Positions 27,572-35,045 are shown, numbered from the stretch's first letter. The stretch is DNA of 35,045 bases from an uncultured Clostridia bacterium (GCA_944386455.1 CALXBC010000027.1:1-35045); one strand, 5' to 3'. A program made the numbers and translations. Notes: a model not told the origin generated them from the letters alone.

Positions 27572-27723
27572 CAAAAGTAAAAAACAGCAATAAAACCAGA
27601 ATTTTTCACATTCCTGACCGACAGTTTTTCGCTTTGCCACTTGCTTTTTCCGCGATTTCATGGCAAAATAAAAGAAAACTCCTGTTTTTATGGAATAACG
27701 GCAGAAAGGATTGTTTGTTTTCT

Positions 27724-29256
27724 ATGACTCATCAACTCGTTATCGTGCTGGACTTTGGCGGACAGTATAACCAGCTGATTGCTCGGCGTGTCCGTGACTG
27801 CGGCGTTTATTGTGAGGTGTTGTCCTATAAAACACCTATTGAGGAGATCAAAAGCAGAAAACCCGCCGGCATCATCTTTACAGGCGGCCCAAACAGTGTT
27901 TATGACAAGACCTCTCCTTCCATTTCGGCTGATATTTTTTCTCTGGGCATTCCTGTACTCGGAATTTGTTACGGCACCCAACTGATTGCACATCTGCTTG
28001 GCGGGACCGTATCGACAGCTCCGACCAGCGAATACGGAAAAACCGAAACCTATTATGACTGCTCCTGTCCGCTGTTTGAGGAACTGCCCCCAAAAGGGAT
28101 TTCCTGGATGAGCCATACGGACTATATCGCGTCCCTGCCGGATGGATTTGTTTCCGCCGCGCACACAGAAAACTGTCCGACGGCAGCCATGCAGAATAAG
28201 GAACGCGGCATTTACGGCGTACAATTTCACCCGGAGGTGCTCCATACTGAGAATGGCGTACAGATGCTTCATAACTTTTTATACCGTGTCTGCGGATGCA
28301 CCGGGGACTGGACGATGAAGCAGTATGCAGAAACCGCTGTGGAAGAGATTCGTCAAAAGGTTGGCGGCAAAAAAGTCCTTCTGGCGCTATCGGGCGGAGT
28401 GGATTCCTCGGTTGCGGCCGCGCTGCTGTCCAGAGCAGTGGGCAGCCAGCTGACCTGTATCTTCGTTGATCACGGCCTGATGCGGAAAAACGAAGGGGAC
28501 GAGGTAGAAAATGCATTCAAAGACAAAGAAATCACTTTTGTCCGTGTGAATGCGGAGCAGCGTTTTTTAGACAGGCTCGCCGGCGTCTCCGAACCGGAAA
28601 GCAAGCGGAAAATCATCGGAGAAGAATTTATCCGCGTGTTTGAGGAAGAAGCAAAAAAAATCGGCGCTGTGGATTTTCTGGCACAGGGAACCATTTATCC
28701 CGACGTGATCGAATCAGGGGCAGGGGATGCCGCGGTCATCAAAAGTCATCATAATGTGGGCGGTCTGCCGGATCACGTTGATTTTAAAGAAATCATAGAG
28801 CCGCTGCGGATGCTGTTTAAAGACGAGGTGCGCCGGCTCGGAACCGAACTTGGACTGCCTGACTATCTGGTCTGGCGGCAGCCGTTCCCGGGACCGGGGC
28901 TTGCGATCCGTGTGATTGGCGATATTACCAAAGAAAAACTGGAGATCCTGCGCGATGCGGACTATATTTTCCGTGAGGAGATCGCAAATGCGGGGCTGGA
29001 CCGTTCCATTCATCAATATTTTGCCGTTTTGACCTCCATGCGTTCCGTAGGCGTCATGGGAGACTTTCGCACCTATGACTATACGTTGGCGCTGCGCGGC
29101 GTCACCACAACAGACTTTATGACAGCGGACTGGGCGAAAATCCCTTATGAAGTGCTGGAAAAGGTCAGTTCCCGTATCGTGAATGAAGTCAAGAGCATCA
29201 ACCGGATCGTTTATGATATCACTACCAAACCACCGGCAACGATAGAGTGGGAATAA
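27724..29256 (+). CDS. guaA: GMP synthase (glutamine-hydrolysing)
   Basis: GuaA converts XMP to GMP with ATP and ammonia taken from glutamine. The 510-residue protein has an N-terminal class I amidotransferase domain with Cys82 in GICYGTQ, His169 and Glu171 in GVQFHPEV; the ATP pyrophosphatase P-loop [13 protein letters not shown]; and the dimerisation domain ending in [12 protein letters not shown] 27724 gives the standard N-terminus [25 protein letters not shown] is about 13 bases upstream, and an in-frame TTG at 27715 is an alternative. No purine-riboswitch core is visible in the leader. Its 3' end is the integration site of the element that follows. Confidence 0.97.
   Translation: MTHQLVIVLDFGGQYNQLIARRVRDCGVYCEVLSYKTPIEEIKSRKPAGIIFTGGPNSVYDKTSPSISADIFSLGIPVLGICYGTQLIAHLLGGTVSTAPTSEYGKTETYYDCSCPLFEELPPKGISWMSHTDYIASLPDGFVSAAHTENCPTAAMQNKERGIYGVQFHPEVLHTENGVQMLHNFLYRVCGCTGDWTMKQYAETAVEEIRQKVGGKKVLLALSGGVDSSVAAALLSRAVGSQLTCIFVDHGLMRKNEGDEVENAFKDKEITFVRVNAEQRFLDRLAGVSEPESKRKIIGEEFIRVFEEEAKKIGAVDFLAQGTIYPDVIESGAGDAAVIKSHHNVGGLPDHVDFKEIIEPLRMLFKDEVRRLGTELGLPDYLVWRQPFPGPGLAIRVIGDITKEKLEILRDADYIFREEIANAGLDRSIHQYFAVLTSMRSVGVMGDFRTYDYTLALRGVTTTDFMTADWAKIPYEVLEKVSSRIVNEVKSINRIVYDITTKPPATIEWE
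29246..29256 (+). other. Probable left attachment-site core at the guaA 3' end
   Basis: The last codons of guaA (AGTGGGAATAA) mark the change from host to element DNA. The guaA 3' end is an established integration site for genomic islands and conjugative elements, and the reading frame is kept intact as expected after site-specific insertion. The exact core cannot be fixed without the right end. Confidence 0.5.
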
Positions 29257-29314
29257 ATTGAAAAAGTCTGAAAACCCAGTAATATCAAGGGTTTCAAGGT
29301 TTTCAAAGAGCCCG

Positions 29315-29336
29315 TTGATAAGATTTTGATAAGATT
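29315..29336 (+). repeat. Tandem 11-bp direct repeat near attL
   Basis: TTGATAAGATT occurs twice without a gap (29315-29325, 29326-29336), about 60 bases inside the element end. Short direct repeats in this place are typical arm-type binding sites of tyrosine integrases or excisionases. Confidence 0.5.
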
Positions 29337-29423
29337 CTGCTCGGTACCCTTTATCGTGTGTATCGAGTGGTTTGTGAGTAAAAAGTAATATCTTGTGGCT
29401 CGCAAAAATACCATATTAACATT

Positions 29424-29463
29424 AAACCCCGTACTGACGGATTAAAGTCAGTACGGGGTTTTT
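29424..29463. terminator. Terminator downstream of the Cro/CI-type gene
   Basis: AAACCCCGTACTGAC (29424-29438) pairs with GTCAGTACGGGGTTT (29447-29461), a 15-bp perfect stem ending in T residues. It lies between guaA and the convergent regulator gene. Confidence 0.88.
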
Positions 29464-29476
29464 GTCGTTTGCGGGG

Positions 29477-30001
29477 TTATTTCAGTTTGTCCTTAAAGGC
29501 TTCTACAAGGGCATCGCTGAGTTCCTGCGACGGTACTTTCGCCCAAGTCTGTGTTGTATCTTTTTTGGGATAAGTATAGCGCCACTCATCGTATTGTTCT
29601 TTAGAAATCTCGCCGTTTCTGTATTTTTCAGCCTGTTCTGCCCAAGCAGTAAGCATTTGGAAAACAGAGTGGTCAACATTCGGCTTGTTACCGTCAAAGA
29701 CGATATGTACTTCGTTTTCGTTCTTTTCCACTCTTACGCCGTGCAAATCCTCAATGGCAAAAAGAGTATGTATAAAGCCAAGCTTACTGTCAATATCGGG
29801 AATTCTGAGTGCCAAAGGCGAAACCTCAAGTACACCTGCAAGAGACTTTACCAAATCTTCTTTCGGTGTTCTTGATCCTGATTCATACTGTGCCATACGA
29901 ATGTCGGCAGTTTTTTGCGGAAAGCCCACAGCCTGACCGAGCCATTTTTGGGTCATACCTCTTAAATTTCTAAAGAAACGGATTCTCTCACCGATTGCCA
30001 T
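29477..30001 (-). CDS. XRE-family (Cro/CI) regulator
   Basis: This 174-residue DNA-binding protein has an N-terminal helix-turn-helix of the Cro/CI type (about residues 3-65: MAIGERIRFFRNLRGMTQKW, then ADIRMAQYESGSRTPKEDLV). The C-terminal part, rich in Glu/Lys, is of unknown function. AGGAGGAAG lies 6-8 bases before ATG 30001. It diverges from the excisionase-integrase genes across a 290-base gap that holds two consensus promoters facing apart, so it probably represses excision and its own gene. Confidence 0.88.
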   Translation of the reverse strand: MAIGERIRFFRNLRGMTQKWLGQAVGFPQKTADIRMAQYESGSRTPKEDLVKSLAGVLEVSPLALRIPDIDSKLGFIHTLFAIEDLHGVRVEKNENEVHIVFDGNKPNVDHSVFQMLTAWAEQAEKYRNGEISKEQYDEWRYTYPKKDTTQTWAKVPSQELSDALVEAFKDKLK

Positions 30002-30035
30002 TGTGCTTCCTCCTAACGAGCCGTTGATAATATAT

Positions 30036-30064
30036 ATTATACAGATACGCTTAGTAAATGTCAA
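30036..30064 (-). promoter_or_regulatory. Consensus promoter of the regulator gene
   Basis: On the minus strand TTGACA (30064-30059) and TATAAT (30041-30036) have a 17-base spacer. The spacer contains TTTACTAAGC, whose inverted form GCTTAGTA recurs in the divergent promoter. Confidence 0.88.
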
Positions 30065-30106
30065 TGCAACAAAAGCAAATAAATTTAATATTTTTTCTAA
30101 AACCGC

Positions 30107-30135
30107 TTGACTTTACTGAATTTGCTTAGTATAAT
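30107..30135 (+). promoter_or_regulatory. Divergent promoter for xis-int
   Basis: TTGACT (30107-30112) and TATAAT (30130-30135) have a 17-base spacer, which holds TTTACTGAA and GCTTAG half-sites similar to those in the opposing promoter. This suggests a shared operator. Confidence 0.82.
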
Positions 30136-30290
30136 AACAATACAGACTTAAACGAATAGCGTTAAGTTGATAAAAATTGAATAACCGTCGTACTTCACGG
30201 CAATGGCGTACCCGCCCGGGCAAATCGGAAGGCGGTCAGAAAGTATTCCGACACGAAATAAGGAGGACTATTTTTAAAGGAGGTGATTTT

Positions 30291-30482
30291 ATGACAGATA
30301 AAACTTTTATGCGAGCAGATGAAGTTGCAGAGGAACTTGATGTATCAAAGGCTTACGCCTACAAGATTATCCGACAGCTCAACGATGAACTGAGTGCAAA
30401 GGGATTTATTACGGTTGCAGGGCGTGTCAGCCGACAGTATTTTAGTGAAAGAATTTACGGAGCAGAAAGGAGAGATGATTAA
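30291..30482 (+). CDS. Excisionase-type small helix-turn-helix protein
   Basis: This 63-residue protein starts MTDKTFMRADEVAEELDVSK with AYAYKIIRQLNDELSAKG following: a winged helix-turn-helix of the excisionase/MerR-like kind found beside integrases in Gram-positive conjugative elements. ATG 30291 is chosen because AAAGGAGGTG is 5-6 bases upstream. A longer in-frame reading from 30177 has no ribosome site. Its TAA overlaps the ATG of the integrase (TAATG), so the two are translationally coupled. It is expected to direct the integrase toward excision. Confidence 0.82.
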   Translation: MTDKTFMRADEVAEELDVSKAYAYKIIRQLNDELSAKGFITVAGRVSRQYFSERIYGAERRDD

Positions 30483-30913
30483 TGCCCGTTTACAAGAATA
30501 AGGACAACGGCACTTGGTATGTGATGACGCAGTATACCGACTGGAAAGGTGAGCGCAAACCAAAGTGCAAGCGTGGCTTTGCCACAAAGCGAGAAGCACA
30601 GGATTGGGAACAGAAATTTCAGCAGCAAAGCTCAGGAGATTTGGATATGCCCTTTTCTGCCTTTGTTGAAATTTATTGCAGAGAACAAAAGCCACGATTA
30701 AAGGAAAGCACTTGGCAGACCAAAGAGAACATTATTCAGCAGAAAATTTTGCCGTACTTTAAAGACCGCAAAATCAACGAGATTACCACCAAAGATGTGA
30801 GAGCGTGGCAGAATGAAATGCTTGCTTACCGCAACGAGGAAAACAAGCCCTATTCATCGTCCTATAGTATTCCTTGCTTTTGTTTGTATAGTTTATGTTT
30901 TTGTTCCACGTAA
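30482..30913 (+). pseudogene. Tyrosine integrase, truncated (N-terminal 128 residues only)
   Basis: Residues 1-45 are the arm-binding AP2-like domain (MPVYKNKDNGTWYVMTQYTD; KRGFATKREAQDWEQKF). Residues about 55-125 are the SAM-like core-binding domain (FVEIYCREQKPRLKESTWQT; NEITTKDVRAWQNEMLAYR). After YSSSY (residue 128, near 30865) the family sequence stops. The frame runs into 15 unrelated residues and a stop. The entire catalytic domain with the Arg-His-Arg-Tyr set is missing. A normal integrase here would be about 370-400 residues. The protein cannot recombine DNA, although it could still bind arm sites. Confidence 0.88.
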
Positions 30914-31262
30914 TCTTAATCATCTAATTATGGATTCTAAAAACGAAATTAAGAACATTACAATTCTAGTTTGTGCGACTGACACTAGAGAGTTAAAGGA
31001 ATTTACATTAACTGAAACTGAAGTAAAGGATTTTGTGCGTATTATCCAGAACAGTTACGCAAGAAAGCGAGTTTTCCCCCAAAAAAGTACGAGCGAAAAT
31101 TTTGTAGGATATTATATTTTTATCGACAGTTCTAAAAGCCCTAATTCAAATTCAATTTATTTTTATACCACTGATCTAATTTCAATAAATGGGCAGCAAT
31201 ATCAATTATATGAAACCACATTGGTGTCGTATCTAAAAACATTAGTTAGAGAGGAAGGTTAG
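30866..31262 (+). pseudogene. C-terminal piece of an unknown membrane-anchored protein
   Basis: Directly after the integrase break, another frame reads IVFLAFVCIVYVFVP, a membrane segment, then a domain with ITILVCATDTRELKEFTLTE, EVKDFVRIIQNSYARKR, YIFIDSSKSPNSNSIYFYTT and SYLKTLVREEG, ending at TAG 31260-31262. There is no start codon with a ribosome site before the membrane segment; ATG 30930 lies after it and also lacks one. The DNA is strikingly A+T-rich even for the element. It looks like the 3' part of a gene fused to the integrase remnant by a deletion. The family is not recognised. Confidence 0.55.
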
Positions 31263-31362
31263 TGTGAAAGTGAGTACCGGACCAGCACAGAGGAAAAAAG
31301 GGCACACAAAAACGTCCCCGCAAACAACTCGTTTTGCAAGGTCACAGTATAGTCAATCAGCG

Positions 31363-32610
31363 CTAAGCAACAGATAAGCCGTGCTTTTCAAGGAAACGGG
31401 TTGCCTGCTTAATGGCTTTGGCAAGCTGCTGCTCCTTCAAATGTTCGGGCATATCGATTTTGTAGAGGTCAACAGGATTCCAGATCTCGCCGGTACAGAG
31501 CATCGAATAAATTGCCGTCAAAATCATTCTAGCAATGGCAATAATGGCCCGTTTCTTACCTCTGCGCTTGGCGATGCGCTCGTATTTCAGAGCATAGTAA
31601 GGGTTTTCCTTGTCCTTTACCGCAGCGTGAGCGACTTGCACCAAAGCAGGCTTGAGATAAACACCGGCCCGAGAGATACGAACAGACTTCTTCTTTCCGG
31701 CGGATTCGTTGTTGCCGGGAGTCAGGCCAGCCCAGCAGCACAGCCGTTTGGAAGAGCCGAACTGACGCATATCCGTACCGATTTCAGAAATGATGGTGAT
31801 TGCAGAGTTACGGTCAATACCCGGAATGGTACAAAGAAAATTGATCTCGCCTTCGTATGTTACAACCATCTCATTAACACAGGTATCTACCTTGGCAATC
31901 ATCTTCTCAATGAAATCGTAATGTTCACGGATGATTTTGATGCGAGCCTTCTGCTCTTCAGCAATGGAGAAGCCGTCAATGGACTCCAACACTTGCTCAG
32001 CTTTCTTTTTGAGGGAGCGTTGTAACAGGGAAACACAATGTTCCGGGTCAAAGGATTCGTCGGATGTGAGGTAATCCGTAATGGCGGTTGCGGATTTGCC
32101 AAACATATCGGACACAACGGAATCCAGAGCCACATTGCAGACGGTAAACGCATTCTGAAAGCGGTTTTTCTCGCTGCTTTTCATGGAAATCAGCTTATAG
32201 CGGTAGCGGGTAAACTCACGCAGAATACGGATATTCAAGTCTGGGATGAAGCTGCTTTTCACAAGGCCAATGCGAAACAGATCGCCGATCCACTTGGAGT
32301 CTTTCGTATCATCCTTGTTTCCCTTTACAGCCTTTACCCATTTGGGGTTGGCAATCACGACCTGAATACCGCGTTTTTCAAGGATGTTGAATACGGGAAC
32401 CCAGTACTTTCCGGTGGATTCCATGCAAACATCCAAGCAGCCGTGTTCCAGAAGCCAGTCTGCAAAACGGTTCAAGTCAGAATTGAAGGTACTGAATCGC
32501 TTTTTCTGATAAATGGGCTGCAAGCTGTCTGCGGGTGTGGTGATGATCGTAGCAACCACGAATGTTTTGTGAACATCCACACCGCAGCAGATTGGGAATA
32601 CGACTTTCAC
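31363..32610 (-). CDS. IS110-family transposase
   Basis: This 415-residue recombinase has an N-terminal DEDD (RuvC-like) domain: the first Asp in CCGVDVHKTFVVA, Glu in CMESTGKYWVPV, Asp residues in NKDDTKDSKWIGDL. Its C-terminal transposase_20 domain has CTIPGIDRNSAITIISEIG and GLTPGNNESAGKKK, including the Ser expected to act as nucleophile. The start is GTG 32610 with GAGGAGG 9 bases upstream; the longer in-frame reading to 32670 is not needed. It appears full length. IS110 elements lack long terminal inverted repeats, so the insertion boundaries (somewhere in 31263-31362 and 32611-32677) cannot be set by eye. Confidence 0.93.
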   Translation of the reverse strand: MKVVFPICCGVDVHKTFVVATIITTPADSLQPIYQKKRFSTFNSDLNRFADWLLEHGCLDVCMESTGKYWVPVFNILEKRGIQVVIANPKWVKAVKGNKDDTKDSKWIGDLFRIGLVKSSFIPDLNIRILREFTRYRYKLISMKSSEKNRFQNAFTVCNVALDSVVSDMFGKSATAITDYLTSDESFDPEHCVSLLQRSLKKKAEQVLESIDGFSIAEEQKARIKIIREHYDFIEKMIAKVDTCVNEMVVTYEGEINFLCTIPGIDRNSAITIISEIGTDMRQFGSSKRLCCWAGLTPGNNESAGKKKSVRISRAGVYLKPALVQVAHAAVKDKENPYYALKYERIAKRRGKKRAIIAIARMILTAIYSMLCTGEIWNPVDLYKIDMPEHLKEQQLAKAIKQATRFLEKHGLSVA

Positions 32611-32620
32611 ACAACAAAAC

Positions 32621-32644
32621 CTCCTCCGTAAAAATAGTGAGGAG
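32621..32644 (-). promoter_or_regulatory. Hairpin over the transposase ribosome site
   Basis: On the transcript CTCCTC (from 32644-32639) can pair with GAGGAG (from 32626-32621), the Shine-Dalgarno of the transposase. This would mask translation initiation when the RNA comes from outside. Confidence 0.45.
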
Positions 32645-32674
32645 AATGCAGGGACTGAACCGCCAAGCAATTAA

Positions 32675-33106
32675 CAGGTGTTAAAACAATCCTTAGTGTA
32701 TCTGTGCACCTTCAACGAGGTAGCGGATACCAATGTGGAAGCAGTCTTCAATCTGATTTTGGATGCGGCTGTGCGCAACAATGTTCCCCAGGAAGAGCTT
32801 CCTGAGACTTTGTATTTAATTTCGGATATGGAGTTCAACGCCTGTGTTCGAAATGCATCCTTGTCAAATTTTGCGAACGCAAAGCGCAGATTTGCAGAGC
32901 ATGGATACAAATTACCTCAGATTGTCTTTTGGAATGTTGCAAGCCGGAACAGCAATCAGCCTGTGACCAAAAACGAACAAGGTGTCGCTTTGGTTTCTGG
33001 ATGTACCCCTCGTTTGTTCTCTATGGTTGCAAGTGGAGAGTTGTCTCCTTATACTCTTATGATGGAAGTCCTAAATTCTGAGCGATATTCAAAAATCTCA
33101 GCATAA
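32675..33106 (+). pseudogene. C-terminal fragment of a DUF2828 protein
   Basis: About 142 residues are left of a protein that is normally several hundred long. Family blocks are QEELPETLYLISDMEFNAC, RFAEHGYKLPQIVFWNVASR and QGVALVSGCTPRLFSMVASG, which belong to the von Willebrand A-like C-terminal part of DUF2828. The frame is closed by a stop at 32672-32674, just beyond the IS110 upstream end, so the 5' part was lost with the insertion or a deletion. A GTG at 32678 could start a fragment but has no ribosome site. A terminator follows at 33122. Confidence 0.65.
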
Positions 33107-33121
33107 ACCCAATATCATTCG

Positions 33122-33151
33122 GAGGTGATGCCTATGGGCGTCACCTCTTTT
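33122..33151 (+). terminator. Terminator after the DUF2828 remnant
   Basis: GAGGTGA (33122-33128) pairs with TCACCTC (33141-33147), followed by TTTT. It lies just before the promoter of the LexA-like gene. Confidence 0.65.
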
Positions 33152-33170
33152 GACATTTGTGTGAACCCTA

Positions 33171-33198
33171 TTGTAATTTTCGAAAATCTGGGTATAAT
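33171..33198 (+). promoter_or_regulatory. Promoter of the LexA-like gene
   Basis: TTGTAA (33171-33176) and TATAAT (33193-33198) have a 16-base spacer. The spacer region holds the perfect palindrome ATTTTCGAAAAT (33175-33186), a possible operator. Confidence 0.72.
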
Positions 33199-33209
33199 TA
33201 AGTTATCGA

Positions 33210-33222
33210 GAACGAAGCGTTC
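33210..33222 (+). promoter_or_regulatory. Possible LexA-type operator
   Basis: GAACG-AAG-CGTTC is a palindrome just downstream of the -10, like the GAAC...GTTC SOS boxes of Gram-positive LexA but with 5 bases between the GAAC and GTTC half-sites rather than 4. Its place suggests autorepression. Confidence 0.5.
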
Positions 33223-33245
33223 CTGATAGAAAGTGAGAGATGGTT

Positions 33246-33860
33246 ATGAGATCTAAGAACCCGGAATTGATGAAAGAGATTTGCACCTATGTGAGCGACT
33301 ACTATCGCATCAAGAGGTCCTCTCCCTCTGTGAGCGAAATTGCTAAAGGAGTCGGCATTGCGAAAACAACGGCCTATCGCTACCTGGTCGAGATGAATGA
33401 GCAAGGTATGATTTCTTACGACGGACACACTATTGAGACGCCCCAAATCGATAAGTGTGTTACCGGCTACTTCTCTGCTCCTATAGTAGGATCTATCCAT
33501 TGTGGTGATCCTGAGACAGAAGAAGAGCATGTCGAGGAATATGTCACACTTCCGGAGTCCATCTTTGGTAAAGGCGAGTTCTATATTCTCCGCGCTTCAG
33601 GAGATTCTATGGTAGACGCTGGTATTGAGGATAAAGACCTGGTAGTCATCAAGAAACAGTCAACCGCTTCTGTTGGCGATATCGTTGTTGCGCTGGACGA
33701 GGATAACCAAAACACTTTGAAGACTTTTGATGGAATTGACGATGAGTCCGGTTATGCGATCCTCAAATATGAGAACCGCCGTAAATATCGGAACAAGGTA
33801 ATTCGTGTTCGAGAACTTGTCGTACAGGGCGTAGCGAAGCATGTGATAAAGGCACTTTGA
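33246..33860 (+). CDS. LexA-like self-cleaving repressor (S24 family)
   Basis: This 204-residue repressor has an N-terminal winged helix-turn-helix (about residues 10-62, SPSVSEIAKGVGIAKTTAYR) and a C-terminal S24 peptidase domain. The catalytic Ser121 lies in ASGDSMVDAGI and Lys159 in NTLKTF. The cleavage position has Cys86-Gly87 (HCGDPE) instead of the usual Ala-Gly. It resembles host LexA in layout but sits in the element, so it probably ties element transfer or its neighbours to DNA damage. ATG 33246 is used; ATG 33240 is two codons longer and equally in frame, and the ribosome site is weak (GTGAGAG). Two palindromes in its promoter suggest autoregulation. Confidence 0.9.
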   Translation: MRSKNPELMKEICTYVSDYYRIKRSSPSVSEIAKGVGIAKTTAYRYLVEMNEQGMISYDGHTIETPQIDKCVTGYFSAPIVGSIHCGDPETEEEHVEEYVTLPESIFGKGEFYILRASGDSMVDAGIEDKDLVVIKKQSTASVGDIVVALDEDNQNTLKTFDGIDDESGYAILKYENRRKYRNKVIRVRELVVQGVAKHVIKAL

Positions 33861-33923
33861 CCGCTACATCACATGTGCGGAGAGACAAGACGCACACTAT
33901 GCAGTAAAGGGGTACAGTACGAA

Positions 33924-34064
33924 ATGACAAAGCATGAAGAATGGGTACCATTCTCATGGCATTGTCCAAATTGTGGAGCTTTGGTCACGGGCTACAAAAA
34001 TGCACAAGGAACCATAAAGCTTGAATGTGAGCGATGCCGTGTGGTAAAGCTGAACAATGAGTAA
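33924..34064 (+). CDS. Small zinc-ribbon element protein
   Basis: This 46-residue protein starts MTKHEEWVPFSWHCPNCGAL and continues with CERC: two CxxC pairs (CPNC, CERC) about 20 residues apart that should bind one zinc. Similar short proteins occur beside LexA-like genes in clostridial conjugative elements, from memory. AAAGGGGT lies about 12 bases before ATG 33924. An in-frame ATG at 33873 has no ribosome site. It follows the repressor gene by 63 bases and is ended by a strong terminator. Confidence 0.78.
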   Translation: MTKHEEWVPFSWHCPNCGALVTGYKNAQGTIKLECERCRVVKLNNE

Positions 34065-34066
34065 TG

Positions 34067-34102
34067 AAAGGACTCTGACGAAAAAGGTCAGAGTCCTTTT
34101 TT
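34067..34102 (+). terminator. Terminator after the zinc-ribbon gene
   Basis: AAAGGACTCTGAC (34067-34079) pairs with GTCAGAGTCCTTT (34087-34099), followed by more T residues. It closes the LexA-like/zinc-ribbon unit. Confidence 0.9.
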
Positions 34103-34139
34103 CGTCTGTCGTATAACACTTTTGGAAGCTTTTGCATAC

Positions 34140-34168
34140 TTGTTAAGCAAATTGCGATCGTATATAGT
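34140..34168 (+). promoter_or_regulatory. Promoter of the 59-residue protein gene
   Basis: TTGTTA (34140-34145) and TATAGT (34163-34168) have a 17-base spacer, 24 bases before the start codon. Confidence 0.7.
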
Positions 34169-34192
34169 ATGCTTAGGCAGGAGGTGCGACAG

Positions 34193-34372
34193 ATGAAACA
34201 GAAAGACTATTATATTTATTTAGATGAGCAGGAATACTCTCAGGTTATACAATCCCTTATTGCTCTCAAAAACGATCTCATAGCGCAAGGCAGATATACG
34301 GACGCAGTAGATGATGTCCTTATCAAATTTACAAAAGCACGAAAGAAAAAGATTACTGTGCAATACATCTGA
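34193..34372 (+). CDS. Small helical element protein, unknown
   Basis: This 59-residue charged protein starts MKQKDYYIYLDEQEYSQVIQ and ends with KKITVQYI. It is predicted to be alpha-helical, with no membrane segment or metal motif. CAGGAGGTG is 8 bases before ATG 34193, which rules out the upstream ATG at 34169. It has its own promoter and terminator, so it is a stand-alone unit in the element. Its layout would fit a small regulator, but nothing direct shows this. Confidence 0.75.
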   Translation: MKQKDYYIYLDEQEYSQVIQSLIALKNDLIAQGRYTDAVDDVLIKFTKARKKKITVQYI

Positions 34373-34388
34373 ATAAAATCGCAGTTAT

Positions 34389-34426
34389 GCCGCTTGTTTC
34401 TCTACGGAGAAGCAGGCGGCTTTTTT
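34389..34426 (+). terminator. Terminator after the 59-residue protein gene
   Basis: GCCGCTTGTTTCTC (34389-34402) pairs with GAGAAGCAGGCGGC (34407-34420) using two G-U pairs, followed by six T residues. Confidence 0.88.

Positions 34427-35045
<619 letters not shown>

Noticed and set aside
27572..27723. Purine riboswitch before guaA
   Set aside because: The conserved core and three-stem arrangement are absent from the A+T-rich leader.
29315..29336. CRISPR array
   Set aside because: Only two adjacent 11-base repeats without spacers. No CRISPR-like repeat-spacer pattern was seen anywhere in the window.
31264..31377. 37-residue GTG-started ORF next to the IS110 end
   Set aside because: It has no convincing ribosome site and runs into the transposase 3' end. 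It could be a cut-off gene start, but this cannot be supported.
33134..33226. 30-residue ORF with a ribosome-like GGAGGTGATG before it
   Set aside because: It overlaps a terminator stem and the whole promoter and operator of the LexA-like gene, and the product resembles nothing known.

Overview
The window reads as the chromosome of a spore-forming, anaerobic, fairly GC-rich Clostridia, most likely in the Oscillospiraceae/Acutalibacteraceae area. Spore formation is shown by dipicolinate synthase (dpaA-dpaB) and the cortex-lytic enzyme SleB. The low-GC Gram-positive background is shown by strong AGGAGG-type ribosome sites, frequent TTG/GTG starts, sigma-A promoters with 16-18 bp spacers, a type III glutamine synthetase and a c subunit of the sodium-dependent F-ATPase type. 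The genus assignment is inference.

Region 1 (1-14.8 kb) is host housekeeping and transport: the start of a Pro/Gln-repeat protein, an AI-2E-family permease, a DUF368 membrane protein split by a frameshift, a MATE exporter, asnA followed by glnA type III (nitrogen assimilation), the convergent dpaAB pair, a DivIVA-like coiled-coil protein, a lone fumarase/tartrate dehydratase beta subunit, an MFS permease, an exported SLH-like protein, a patatin-like lipase and an ArsC/Spx-like protein.

Region 2 (14.8-27.5 kb, almost all minus strand) starts with sleB. It then has a complete F1Fo ATP synthase operon, read right to left as atpZ, atpI, atpB, atpE, atpF, atpH, atpA, atpG, atpD, atpC. Upstream of that is a tightly coupled set (small membrane protein, D-2-hydroxyacid dehydrogenase, ABC ATPase, ABC permease), preceded by a membrane-anchored Trp/His-rich protein of unknown function. 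The c subunit keeps every sodium-ligand position known from Ilyobacter, so the enzyme is predicted to use Na+.

Region 3 (27.7 kb to the end) is guaA followed directly by a visibly more A+T-rich integrated element. It holds a Cro/CI-type regulator diverging from an excisionase-integrase pair, an integrase that lost its catalytic domain, an orphan membrane-protein fragment, an IS110-family transposase, a truncated DUF2828 gene, a LexA-like self-cleaving repressor, two small element proteins, a roughly 500-nt non-coding leader rich in hairpins, and the start of parA. The 3' end of guaA is a known integration hotspot. The broken genes around the IS110 copy suggest deletion and decay near the left end. 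The element continues past the window.

The best candidates for undescribed biology are: the structured parA leader; a structured intergenic repeat found after glnA and again upstream of sleB, whose outer stem differs in sequence but still pairs; and the IS110 copy that has no room upstream for a normal bridge RNA.
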